DNA of 64,000 nt, taken from contig CM053162.1 in NCBI GenBank assembly GCA_028571685.1, positions 12,838,001 to 12,902,000 of the forward strand, written 5' to 3'. Position numbers and translations under genes: made by a program. Shown here piece by piece: positions 30,532 through 41,083 of the stretch. Each line of letters opens with the position of its first letter. Positions within the stretch are counted from its first letter, which is position 1. The notes below the pieces were generated by a model. That model saw only the letters and a program-made list of their open reading frames with translations, was not told the DNA's origin and did no database searches. This stretch comes from Heterohyrax brucei (lineage: Eukaryota > Chordata > Mammalia > Hyracoidea > Procaviidae).

Positions 30532-30846
30532 GCCACTGTCTCCTCTGACTCATGGCGACGCCCTACACAACGGGCCAAAACCTAGCCAGTCCTGCACTGT
30601 TTCCATGACTTGTTAGAAATCAAAAAGTTATGATTCATAGTTTTATTGGCTGAGTTTCAGAAGTAGGTTTCCCAGCCATTCTTCCTAGTCCATCTTGGTC
30701 TGGAAATTCTGCTGAATCCTATTCAGCATTATAGCAACATGCAAGGCTCTATGGACAGACAGATGGTGGCTGTGTGTGAGCCACAGTGGCCAGGAAAAGA
30801 ACCTTGGTGTCCTGCAGGGAAGACAATAGTTCTGTCACCAATGCCT
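30532..30846 (-). mobile_element. tRNA-Gly-headed AfroSINE, antisense, nearly full length
   Basis: Starts with the reversed RTE-like tail (CTCCTCTGACTCATGG), followed by CGGGCCAAAACC, GGCTGAGTTTCAGAAG, CAGCCATTCTTCCTAGTCC, TCTTGGTCTGGAAATTC and GATGGTGGCTGTGTGTGAG. It closes with the reversed tRNA-Gly head (CACAGTGGCCAGGAAAAG, ACAATAGTTCTGTCACC). Confidence 0.88.
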
Positions 30847-30892
30847 CAGCAGAGTGTTAATCATCCATGCAAGCAATAATTTGTAACTAAAC

Positions 30893-31022
30893 TAAAAACC
30901 CTCGTGGCATAGTGAGTGGTTAAGAGTTATGGCTGCTAACCAAATGGTAGTTTAAAATGAGGAGCTCCTTGGAAACTTTATGGGGGCAGTTCTGCTGTGT
31001 CCTATAGAGTAACTATTCTATC
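30893..31022 (+). mobile_element. AfroSINE, sense, 3'-truncated
   Basis: CCTCGTGGCATAGTGAGTGG, GCTGCTAACCAAATGG, GAGCTCCTTGGAAAC and GGCAGTTCTGCTGTGTCC. The tail is missing after 31022. Confidence 0.9.
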
Positions 31023-31140
31023 TTCACAGGAATAAACTGGGAAGTAGGTTACTGATAATTGTCTATCCATACGTAAGTATTTTAGCAGACTTGAGGGGTA
31101 GAATATACATAACACAACCTCCTATAGCCACACACATCGC

Positions 31141-31361
31141 TTTTTTTAAAAAAAACAGTTATCATCTAGTCATTTCCAACCCATGCTGACCTATGTGTGT
31201 CAGAGTAGAACTGTGCACTACAGGTTTTCAGTCGCTGATTTTTTTTTTTTGGAAATTGATTGCCAGGTCTTTCTCTCAAGGCACCTCTGAGTATACTCAG
31301 AACTTCAACCTTTCAGTTAGCAGCCAAGAGTGTTAACCACTTGCACTACCCAGGGACTCCA
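31141..31361 (-). mobile_element. AfroSINE (long form), antisense, full length
   Basis: TTATCATCTAGTCATTTCC, CCTATGTGTGTCAGAGTAG, GTCGCTGATTTTTT with an expanded T-run, TTGCCAGGTCTTTCTC, TTCAACCTTTCAGTTAGC and ACTTGCACTACCCAGGGAC. Confidence 0.93.
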
Positions 31362-31797
31362 CATCCCCTTCACATCTAAGTGGCAAAAATGATCATATTT
31401 ATTAACATGATTCAAAGGCATAGCTATGCTGTAACATAAAAATAAGAAGCACATTTTATCATCAAGGTATCAGTATTCTATCTTACTTAGAAACTGTATA
31501 GATGTCGAAAGATTAGCCATTAATTAATTTGGTTTAACATCAGTTTAAGCTGAAGCTAATTAAGGTCTTGGAAGTATTTTTAAGCTGATACACTATGGAA
31601 CTCGATTTTTAAAAAGTTTGTTAAAATTATATTTCAGTTTTGTTGAACACATAATTTTATAATTTCCACAATCATAGAAGATGACTTAGGAAAAATATTA
31701 GCTTATTTGATAAGTAAGCAAGCATAAGAAGCTTAGGATATTTGGAATAACTAGCCTTTTCATGAAAAAAAATTAAAATCTTATAAAAATAAAATCC
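31362..31797. other. Unassigned AT-rich sequence
   Basis: No recognised repeat, no frame. Confidence 0.5.
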
Positions 31798-32045
31798 GTG
31801 CTTGTATTATTGTTGTTTGCTGACTTCAACTTGATTCCAATTCATGGCAATCTTACATACAACAGAATGAAACGTTGCCAAGTCATGTCATTCCGCATGC
31901 TGAGTCCAGTGTTGCAGTTACTGTGCCAATACGTCTCACTGAGGTCTTCCATGGCATCGTTGGCCCTCTACTTTAGCAAATACAATGTCTTTCTTTAGCA
32001 GTTGATTCCTGCTAATGATATGTCCAAAGTAAGAATGTCAGATAA
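31798..32045 (-). mobile_element. RTE 3'-end fragment, antisense
   Basis: TTCATGGCAATCTTACATAC, ACAGAATGAAACGTTGCC, ACTGTGCCAATACGTC and ATGTCCAAAGTAAGAATG read as the reverse of the RTE 3' region also present at 54730-55012 and 58565-58800. Confidence 0.7.
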
Positions 32046-32255
32046 TGTTTTGTTGCGATCCATAAAGTTTTCATTGGCTAATTTTCTAAAGTAGATTGCC
32101 AGGCCTTTCTTAGTCTGTCTTAGTTTAGTCTAAGTTTAGAAGCTCCATTAAAAACTGTCCACCGTAGGAGACCCTGCTGATATTTGATATATTGGTAGCA
32201 AAGTTTCCAGCATCAGAGAAACACACGAACCACCACAGCGGGACAAACTAACAGA
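32046..32255 (-). mobile_element. tRNA-Gly-type AfroSINE body, antisense
   Basis: CATAAAGTTTTCATTGGC, GTAGATTGCCAGGCCTTTC, TTAGTCTGTCTTAG, GAAGCTCCATTAAAAACTG and TTCCAGCATCAGAGAAACAC. It directly adjoins the RTE fragment, so the two may form one composite insertion. Confidence 0.75.
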
Positions 32256-32318
32256 TCAGTACTGTATGTTTATATTATATTCAATGCTAATAAAATCAGG
32301 GGAAATATATATGGCTAT

Positions 32319-32829
32319 TCTCATAGACTGAACTGTGTTCCCCAAAAATGTGTGTAGCCATTTGGCTGGGCTGTGATTCCCAATATTTTATAACTGCCTA
32401 CCATTTTGTGATTTTCCTATGCTGTGTATTAGAGGACTAGGGAGGGACTGTAAATCCCTTCATAAGATCACCTCCCTGCTCCACTGCAAAGGGAGTTTCC
32501 CTGGAGCATGTCTTGCACCACCCTTAATCCTTTCATTCTGCAAGAGATAAAAGGAAAGGGAAGCAAGCAGGGAATTGGTAACCTCACACCATCAAGAAAG
32601 TAGAGTGCATCCTTCAGACCTGAGGTTCCTGCACCAAGACGCTCTCTGAATGAAGACTGATGCAACTTAAGGACTTTCCTCCAGAGCAGACAGAGTGAAA
32701 GCCCTATCCCTGGAACAGACACCTTGAGTGTGGACTTGTAACCTACTGACTACGTAAGAATAAACTTTCATTTGTTAAAGCCATCCACTTGTGGTGCTTC
32801 TGTTAGAGCAGTACCAGATGACTAAAACA
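32319..32829 (+). mobile_element. Solo MaLR-like LTR, sense, 5-bp target duplication
   Basis: Bounded by a perfect GCTAT repeat (32314-32318 and 32830-32834). Landmarks: AGACTGAACTGTGTTCCCC, CCATTTTGTGATTTTCC, ACCTCACACCATCAAG, GACTTTCCTCCAGAGC, AATAAACTTTCATTTG and ACTAAAACA end. Same family as 40090, 51056 and 57567. Confidence 0.92.
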
Positions 32830-32834
32830 GCTAT

Positions 32835-33260
32835 TTTCAAACAAAAATGACCAAATTCAAGGAGTCATCTTGATTATTTAAACTCAGATTTTTCATAAAA
32901 ATCCCTTTTAGACAGCAGTGAAAGAAATTTTTTTTTTCCTTTTCATAAAAGGCTAACACATTACTTCTGGGAGAATATTTTGAATTCTGGGAAGTACCAG
33001 ATTTATGCAAACACTTGTTCTCCATAAACTAATTAGAACATAGTTTCTTTAATGTAAAATCATTTATGACCTAATTTCTTAACACACTCCAGATGTAAGA
33101 AATAGTCTTCATTTACACACTGAAACATAAAGGATTTTCTCACTTAACAGCCATACAGAGAGCAACGAATTTTGGTCTAGAACTTCAGCCATCAGCCTAA
33201 AGGAAACACAAAAAGTCACCAGGTTAACTCCTCAAAGATTTGTTCTCTTTTTCAGTGAAC
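32835..33260. other. Unassigned sequence
   Basis: AT-rich, with no recognised element. The 62-codon minus frame has no motif. Confidence 0.5.
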
Positions 33261-33275
33261 ACACACTACTTTTTT

Positions 33276-33578
33276 AGTTTATTTATTTTTTATTTTATTT
33301 ATTTTTTATTTGATGTGACTGAGTGAAAATGTACATTCCCGTATAAATTTACATGCCCCCCTATATGCAGCTTCCACTGCTCTCCCTGTCTGGTGACAGC
33401 ACACTATTCCTTTCTGCTCCATGCATGTCTCATCCTCCCAACAGTCTCCTTTCCCCTCCTCTAAAACCACTCTCGTTTCTCCAACCTGAGGTCAGCAGGC
33501 TGATATCCTATAGATGTATAGAACCATGAAGTGCATACAATATATGGTCACCCTGCATTGTCAAGTCCAATCCATTTG
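33276..33578 (-). mobile_element. 5'-truncated L1 3' end, antisense, with target duplication
   Basis: The T-rich start (antisense poly(A)) is followed by GAAAATGTACATTCCC, CAGCTTCCACTGCTCTCCC, TGTCTGGTGACAGCAC and CATCCTCCCAACAG, the reverse of the L1 3' UTR end at 45640-45840. A near-perfect ~14-bp repeat ACACACTA(C/T)TTTTT lies at 33261-33275 and 33579-33592. Confidence 0.9.
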
Positions 33579-33592
33579 ACACACTATTTTTT

Positions 33593-33879
33593 GAAGTGAT
33601 AGAAAGACAATCAAACGAAAACTAATAAAGCAGATTCTCTGTAGTTTCTTACTTTAGAATGCATAGATACTCAGTATCTAAGAGAGATTCCCAGTCATTG
33701 TTGCCACTCATGGGGAATACCTGATCAGCCTTGCACAAATCAGGCCTAAGACCAAAATTCGCCGATTAAAGAAACAAAAACACAGATGCAAAATCAAGAG
33801 AAAAAGACCAGACTAGAAGGTCAGGACAGGCTAAGCTGTAGGGCCGCTCTGAATTTCTAATTCTTACTGTTGTACGCTT
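33593..33879. other. Unassigned sequence
   Basis: Nothing recognised. Confidence 0.4.
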
Positions 33880-35547
33880 TCTTGCAGCCTCTTCAATTTG
33901 TCATTATGCTCTGCTGCACTTTTCCTCATCTCCTTCCTGTCTTATATTCTACAACAGTTCTAAATATTAATCTTTTGAAGAGTTCAAAATCTTTTTGAAG
34001 AGTTCTCCATATTAATCTTTTGTATTCTGCCTCTGATAATTTCTGAAAGTTCTTTTCATCTGGAAAACTTCCTGATGGTTTGTCTGGGGAGCTTTATGAA
34101 ACCATTATTGTCTGCCCCTAAGTGATTTGATCTGAACTGTTACCTCCCCGCAAACAGTGAGTTGCTGCATTTATTTATCTTTACTGTGTTCTAGCTTCTT
34201 GTTTCAAAATGTCCAGATAGGGTGGTCGTGTAGTGCTAGTTTGGTTATTGATGCCTTTGGAACTCTAACGTCCTGTCACCAGGTGACTAGAGCTGTTATT
34301 AGGCATGCGATCCCAGTAGTCCACTTACTTTTCTTGTGTTAATTCAGCTCAGGTGTGCAGGTAATCAGTCATCAAGTGTCATGGATTGAATTGCATCCCC
34401 CCAAAAATGTATGTGTTGATTTGGCTTGTTTGGAGTTCCAATACGGTGCCTTTCCTCCCAATGTGTTGTGAATCCTGCCTCTGTGATATTGATGATGGAG
34501 AAGGTTTGCAGTTGTGTTAGTGAGGTAGGACTCAAGCTTGTGGCATATAAGGGAGAGAAGTGAGCTGAGGAAGCTGGGAACCTCATACCACCGAGAGAGA
34601 AGCGCCAAGAGCAGATCATGTCCTTTGGACCCAAGGTTCCTGTCCTGAGATGCTCTCACTGGATGTGGACTCAGCCTACTAGACTGTGATGATTTTTCAT
34701 ATTGAATGGACTTGTAGCTTAGGAATGGATTTGTGGCTTACCGGACTGTGACAATAAAAGCTTCTCCTCATGAAACCTTCCACTCGTGGTATTTTCTGTT
34801 AGAGCAGTACCAGGTGACTAAGACACCAAGGGTGTGGTGTACACTATCACATACTGTACTAGACAAACAGGGGTGATTGGCTTAGGCACAGATACCTGGC
34901 CACAATTGACAAGAAAGAAAGGGGGATAACAGCCGTCCCTGAGTGTCTGTGAAGATGGCATGTCCCTTAGACCTCAGGTGAAGGCACTGTTTCTGCCATG
35001 AATTTCTGGCTTGGGAGAGTCAGCAGATTTCCTCCCTCTTCTCCCAGTTTGTTAAATTGTTCATTCTTATGTCTAGGAGAATGGCTTAGGGCAGGCTTAA
35101 AGAGCCCTACTTCTGGCTCAGTTAGGGTCTTCAGATTTTGAAGCCTGCAGAAAGGCAGAAAGGGGAGCGGGAAGCACTGGAAAAAAGGGAGAAGGAAAGA
35201 GATCTATTCGCATCAGTAGACACCAGTCATTTAGGTTTGATGGTCAAACGTTGCTTTTCACTGGTTCTGAAGTGTTGCGCGTACTCTCTACTTCTCTGTA
35301 GAGGATACCTTCCAAACGATGTCGCTTCTCTCACCACGCTGGCGCAGGTAGATTCCCAGTGGGTCAGGTCTGGCAAGTTCTAGGACTTACCCTCTTTTCC
35401 CCATTGCTCAGTCCAGTTTCTCAGCTTTCGCTTTGAAGTTCAGGGCTCCTAAGATGTCACATATAATCAATTCATTTGTAATTTGGGTCTTTGACGTTAG
35501 AAGGATCACGGAAGGGATCTGACTACTCCACCTTCTTGGCGCCGCCT
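33880..35547 (-). mobile_element. L1 5' portion (5' UTR and ORF1 N-terminal remnant), antisense, LTR-interrupted
   Basis: The right end reads CCACCTTCTTGGCGCCGCC, the reverse of a GGCGCCAAGAAGGTGG-type L1 5' terminus different from element A's. Leftwards come a 5' UTR of about 1.1 kb and, beyond the LTR (34377-34825), the reversed ORF1 start region (CTTTATGAAACCATTATTG, CTTCTGAAAG-like text, CAATTTGTCATTATGCTCTG). No ORF2 or 3' end is present, so this is a 3'-truncated remnant. The 35250-35545 part keeps more CpG than neighbouring DNA. Confidence 0.75.
34377..34825 (+). mobile_element. Solo MaLR-like LTR inside L1, sense
   Basis: Starts TGTCATGGATTGAATTGC, ends GTGACTAAGACA, flanked by TCAAG (34372-34376) and CCAAG (34826-34830), a 5-bp duplication with one change. 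Contains GGAACCTCATACCACC, CCTTTGGACCCAAGG and AATAAAAGCTTCTCC (polyadenylation-like AATAAA). Confidence 0.92.
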
Positions 35548-36454
35548 CCTGCAGTGCCTCTTTGGTATCATTCTGAAAACTAAGACAAGACACTCCTGAA
35601 CTCACTCTCTAAGGTGGGTGTGTAGGCAATACAATATAACCTCTTCCAGGTCCGTCCATTTGGGCATCCCAGTTGAACCTCCGAAACTGTTAAAGAATAA
35701 TTTTCAAAAAGTTGAAAACATGACTGTCATTCAAAAGGAAGGGTCACATCTTAAACATATGCTGATTCCTTAAGAACCAGTTAAGATGGTAGAGTTGGTT
35801 CCAAGAGCATTTTGAAGAACTGGGTATTTTATAAGCTTTGAATGTCAGCATAAGATTGCTGAAATAGACACCAAATGGACTGATACTCCACAGGGTGATA
35901 AAACTCTTAACTTTGGGGATTATTTTCTCTGCCAGACAGAAATAAGAAGTCAACCTGAAACTTCACAAGGTATGGGATGTAACTAAAGTGTAATAGGAAA
36001 GTCAAACATAGACAAACACAAAGTCTCCAAGAAAATTCAATCTTTGGGTGAGTCTGTGACACTGAAAGAAACGCCTGTCACCACCTCAATGTTTTTCTAT
36101 GCTTTAAAGAATTTTACTTAATATTGTGTTGTCCCGTTCTGTTTATATGATTCAAGCATGTTTTGTTTTGTTTTTCCGAATTATTCCAGTTAATGCTGGC
36201 TTTCCTGAGCAAGAATTCTGATTCTTAGAGAGCAAGTATTTTAGACTAAGTTTTAACTTTTCTTGGAGCCTCTGAGTTTTTTCTCTTCATCATCCCATGA
36301 TAATGTGTGTGTGTATATGTGTGTGTGTGTAAATAAAGCAATCTCCCTTTTTGTTTATTAAGGCAATCAACTACTTTTCTATAGGAGAAATTGTAATTTG
36401 GAACTTCGAAGTTTAATGCCTTACTCAGAAAACGAATTACATAATTAACCAAAT
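35548..36454. other. Unassigned sequence with a (TG)n run at 36304-36332
   Basis: No recognised repeat besides the TG microsatellite and no credible exon. Confidence 0.5.
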
Positions 36455-36835
36455 ATTATGGATTAAATTGTGTTCTTCCCCTAAAGACGTGTTGAAGTGC
36501 TAACTCCCAGTACCTGTGCCTATGACCTTATTTGAAAATAAGGCCTTTAAAGATTAAATTAATATGAGGTCATGTTGGAGTATAGTTGACTTTATCCCAA
36601 TTTGAGTAGTCTTCTATAAAAAGAGAAGAGACAGAGACACAGAATGGAGGGAAGATGAACATGTAAACATATGAACAGAGATTGGATAAATAAATTTACA
36701 AGCCAAGAGACTCTAAGGACTTTCAGGAACCACCAGAAGCTAGAAGAGGTAGCGAATGACCTTCCCCTAGAGCTTTCAGAAACAGCATGGCTCTGCTGAC
36801 ACTGTGATTTCAAGCTTCTAGACTCCTATGTTAAA

Positions 36836-37503
36836 AAGCAAAGATGTCACTTTAAAGACTAAGATCCAAGCCATAGTGTTTCAATTACCTCATATGTTTA
36901 AGAAACCTGGACAGTGAATAAGGAAGACCTAATGATTAACACCTTGGAATTACATTGTTGGCAAAGAGTGTTGACTATACTATGGATTGCCAAAAGAATG
37001 AATAAATTTGTCTCGGAAGAAGTGTGACTGGAGTGCTCATAGGAAGTGAGGATGGTGAGATTCATCTCATATTCTTCAGACATTTAATCAGAGAGGACCA
37101 GCCCGTGGATAAGAACATCATGCTTAGTTGAGTAGCACCCCAAAACCTACCAAAACCCCAAAACTTGTTCCACTGGGTCAATTCTGACTCTTAGTGACCC
37201 TATGGGACATGGTGGAACTACCCTATAGGGTTCCCAAACAACATCTGGTACATTTGAACTGCTATCCTTTTTATTAGCAGCCATACCTCTTAACCACTAT
37301 ACAAATAAGATTTCCATCATAGGCAGGGGATCAGTGAAAAAAACAAAGACGCTTAAATGAAATGTATTGTCACAGTGGCTACAACAATGGGCTCCAGAAT
37401 AGCAACTGTTATGAAGATGGCCAGGACCTGGCAGTGTTTCCTTCTATTGTGCATGAAGTCACTATGAGTTGGAACAAACTCAAAAGCACCTAACAATAAC
37501 AGA
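36836..37503 (+). mobile_element. 5'-truncated RTE (BovB-like) 3' end, inserted in the LTR, itself SINE-split
   Basis: AAAAAGCAAAGATGTCAC, CTGGACAGTGAATAAGG, ATACTATGGATTGCC and GAAGAAGTGTGACTGG match 54570-54780. After the SINE, GCTACAACAATGGGCTCC, AGTGTTTCCTTCTATTG and AAAGCACCTAACAATAAC match the RTE end. No intact frame. Confidence 0.85.
37142..37318 (-). mobile_element. AfroSINE, antisense, inserted in the RTE
   Basis: TTGTTCCACTGGGTCAATTC, GTGACCCTATGGGACATG, CCCTATAGGGTTCCC, ACATTTGAACTGCTATCC and CTCTTAACCACTATAC. Confidence 0.92.
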
Positions 37504-37830
37504 CTTTAGAACCATGAGACAATAAATCTCTGTTGTTTTAAGGCACCCATTTAGTAGCTTTTTTTTTTTTTTTTTTTTTTTTTTATGGCAGGCCTAGGAC
37601 ACTGATGCACTAAATTATGCAATTTCCTCTGGGGTGACTCTTGAATCTGTGGGTAAGTTACTTGAACTCAAGGTTAGTCCTTCCACAATTTCCTTTCTTG
37701 GCTCCAGTCATAAATACAAAAAAGAACAGCAAAAATGTAAAGATGAACAAAATTATGGGTAGCTGATCCAGGACTGTCTGTTCTTGTTTTAAAAGTTAAA
37801 ACTAGCATCTTACATGCTAGTGCTCTGTAG

Positions 37831-37897
37831 TACTACATTTGAGGTTTAAATGTAGCTACATTTAAGTTTAAAGTAGCTACATTTAAGGTTTAAATTC
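37831..37897. repeat. Triplicated ~22-bp unit with palindromic core
   Basis: Three imperfect tandem copies of GTAGCTACATTTAAGGTTTAAA. The core TGTAGCTACA is self-complementary and TTTAAA recurs. Confidence 0.85.
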
Positions 37898-39084
37898 AGG
37901 CCTAATCTCTGGACTGACAAGCACAGCCAAAAGCAGCACAGCAAACGATTTGTTTTGCCAAGTCCCTTGTTCCACACGACTCTAGCTCACTCCTCTCCCA
38001 ATCTGCCACAATGCCTAAAGTTATAATAGTGAAAATCTGTTTAGGGTGGAAAGCTGTCAGAGAGGAAAAAGTCAAATATTTTTCCTTAAATTAGTGATAG
38101 AAAAGTAGTAAGATTACATCCTGTTGAAGGTGGAAAACTCAAGACACCTAGGAAAACAAGGCAGCCCTGTTGCATTTCAGCTCTGCTGTGATCAAATCCT
38201 TGCCAGATATGGCATGGCCTGCACATGTTTACTAAGACCTTCACTTGGTTGGCATTTTGCTAAGAATTGTGGGTGTTACCAAAAACTGTACACCTGCAGA
38301 CAAAGTTGTTATAAACTATAGTGACTTGCAAAGGTCGAAAGCCCACACGATTTACTTCTAAAGTAAAAGCTTACATCTGCCGCCTCAAGCTGCACCAGTT
38401 AAACCCCAACCACACAATTATAAAAACCAGCCCAGTGGCAAAGGTCAAATCCCAGCAATACCCGTGGTTGCTAAATGTGGCTTAAAGTCTGTAATCAAGG
38501 CCCCACTGGGAGCTTTGACAGGTGCTATTTAGTTTTTCAAATTCCTTTTCTTTTGTATTTCTAAAGGGTTCCAGCCCCCAAAGCCAGATATTGGGGTTCA
38601 TAGAAAAAAATAGCAGCTCAATTTTTCCTTCTCTAGTTTGGAACCAACTGACAGGGGACTGACAGAATCAATACGTTGAAGATTAAAATACTGTTTTTAT
38701 TAGCAGTGAAGCTCTTGGAGAGTATGGTTTTGGAATGAAGGCCATATGGGCTTTCTAGAAATTCTCTGCTTTGTGTGAACATCTCCCCTATACCCTAATC
38801 TGTCAAACAAAGAATTCATGGGATTTGTGCAAACATGCAGGTACTATGTAGGTGAAGGATCTGCCAAGCTCTGTAGCTAAGGCAGATATATAGATATGTT
38901 ACTCTTATCTATGGGAGTGGGGAGGAAAAAGAAGGTAGAAATGTTTCTATAATAAAGGTCTTTCTATAATGGAATATGAAGTTCAACACTAGGTACAAGG
39001 AGCTGTACCCATTTTTAAGATCAGGACCATGGAACAAAACGCATGACAGATGTCAAGATCAGAATCTCCTGTTCATTTTTATTA
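37898..39084. other. Unassigned sequence
   Basis: About 1.2 kb with no recognised repeat. The 65-codon frame at 38124-38321 (Cys-rich, no known motif) has no supporting context. Confidence 0.5.
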
Positions 39085-40085
39085 ATTTGTTTGTTTATTG
39101 AAAAATATTCCTGGATATCTCAGTGTGTACCGATCATTGTGTTAGAAAATGAAGACACAATAAAACACACATGGTTCCAATTCTCAAGGAATTTTCAATC
39201 TAGTAAGCAGGACATGCACTGAACAAATACTTATGCAAGCCTTGATTGCCAAAATGCAAGAAAACCTAGGGCTCTTAGAGTATGTTACAGGGACTTCATG
39301 AAGATTCTTTCTCTTAAAAGTTACAGAAAACAATGATCAATCTTAAGCAAAAAAGGAACTTTATTTTCTCACATGACTGAAAGATAGAAGTCTTCAGGTA
39401 CATCTAGCAGCAGGATTTCCAGATCCATTCATATTCCATCTCTTCATTTCACATCTTTTCCTCTACTGTGTGGATGCCATTCTCACAAGGCCCTTGTAGA
39501 CACTGTTTATCTTATACCTCCACTTTAGGCTCAGCAGGTGAGGGTGCGAATCTTCCTCCATCATTCTCAGAAAGAGTCTGGCTACATAATACATCTCCAT
39601 ATCAATCACTGTTTGGCTTAGGTTTGTGCCCCAAATAGCACTACCAGACTGAGACATGTGATCTAAGAGAGGGAGAGAGTACCATTCTCAGAAAGGACAG
39701 GTTTATCAATAAAAGGTTGAATTAATTTGGGGGGAGCAGGTAAAAGACACTGATGTGTACCATGAATGAATGAGTGTGAAGCGACTGAGAAGGCTTCTGT
39801 GGAAGATTCAACATATCCGTAACTTGAAGGAGGTATAGGGGTTAGATTTTAGAGGTGTTGAAGAACACACAGGTTAAGGGACCAACATGTATAAAGACTG
39901 CCAGGGAACGTGGTAGGGAGGAGCACCGGGTGTTTCATATTGGCTGAATCAAAACATAATAAAGATGGAGAGAGAGACTACAAAGGAATTTTGAGATACA
40001 GGCAGGTACAAGATATATATTGCAGGTCATAATAAAGGCTTTATCCTTTTGGTCTAGCTACATAGACCAAGGAATGATAGAGTGG
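39085..40085 (-). mobile_element. L2-like LINE tract, antisense, with an unassigned insert
   Basis: TTTGTTTATTGAAAAATATTC, CGATCATTGTGTTAG, AATTCTCAAGGAATTTTC, TAGTAAGCAGGACATGC and later AGAAGGCTTCTGTGGAAG, GTAACTTGAAGGAGG, GAACACACAGGTTAAG and AGGCTTTATCCTTTTGG fit a long antisense L2-type tract. About 39300-39690 interrupts it with sequence I cannot name. Confidence 0.5.
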
Positions 40086-40089
40086 AGAG

Positions 40090-40619
40090 TGTTTTACTTA
40101 GCTAGTGCTGCTCTAACAGAAGTACCACTGAGTGGATTGCTTTAACAAAGGAAAGTTTATTCTTACATGATCTGGTTGATTACAAGTCCAATTCAGGATG
40201 TCTACTCCAGGGAAGAGCTTTCCCCCTCTGTCGACTCTGGAGGAAAGTCCAATATTGAATCAATCTTTGTCCAGAGAGCATTTTGGCACAGGAACCTCAG
40301 GTCTGAAAGACATTCTCTTCTCCCAGTGCTGCTTTCTTGATGGTGTGAGGTTCCCAGTTCTCTGCTTGCTTCTCTTTCCTTTTATCTCTTGCAGAATGAA
40401 AGGATTAAGAGTGGGGCAAGCCATACTCCAGGGAAACATGCTTTACAGTGGAGCAGGGAGATAATCCTATGAAGGGATTTACAGTTACACCCTAATCCTT
40501 TAACATACAGCACAGGAAAATAAAAAAATGGAGGACAATCACAAAATATTGGGAATCATGGCTCAGCCACATGGCTACACATATTTGGGGGGGGGGCGGT
40601 ACACAGTTCAATCCATGAA
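40090..40619 (-). mobile_element. Solo MaLR-like LTR, antisense
   Basis: Starts TGTTTTACTTAGC and ends CAGTTCAATCCATGAAA. Contains GGAACCTCAGGTCTG, TTTCTTGATGGTGTGAGG, TACACCCTAATCC and a G-run at 40588-40596. No clear 5-bp duplication: the left flank is L2-like sequence and the right flank is L1. Confidence 0.88.
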
Positions 40620-41083
40620 AGAATCTCTTGGCTTAGAAGAACAAAAGTACTAATGTTATACTTTAGAAGCAAACACAAGACACATCACCCAGAAACCTAC
40701 TCAGTTAGGGAAGGCTCCAAACTCAATCAAAGCTATAATAATGAAGAATAATCTAGTGATCATATTATGAAAATTATGATGTCATCATATTAAAAGAGGG
40801 ATGTACTACAGTTGTTACAGCCCTTCCAGATGGAGAGGAAGTTGGTAAGATTGGTAGTAATTGAAATTGTGTTTATACATAATTTATTAAGGGGGATTAT
40901 AGGGGCAGCTGTTAAGCACAATAAAGATGCAACATATCAAATCAAGAAACATACTACAGGAGTCTCAACAGCCATGAAACCAACCCTGAAAAAGGTGAAA
41001 AATCAACTCACAAATAAGAATCTCCCAGAACAGATTAATAAGAACAACAGGGAAAACATCAACACAAAAATAATCATATCACA

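Larger units (their letters stand above)
36455..37612 (+). mobile_element. MLT1-like LTR, split by an RTE insertion
   Basis: The left part (36455-36835) shows ATTATGGATTAAATTGTG, CTCCCAGTACCTGTGCC, ATGACCTTATTTGAAAATAAGG, ACCACCAGAAGCTAG and CTTCCCCTAGAGC. The right part (37504-37612) shows AACCATGAGACAATAAATC, CTGTTGTTTTAAGG and CCTAGGACAC. Together they make a MaLR LTR interrupted by about 670 bp. A T-run of 24 at 37561-37584 has expanded near its end. Confidence 0.88.
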
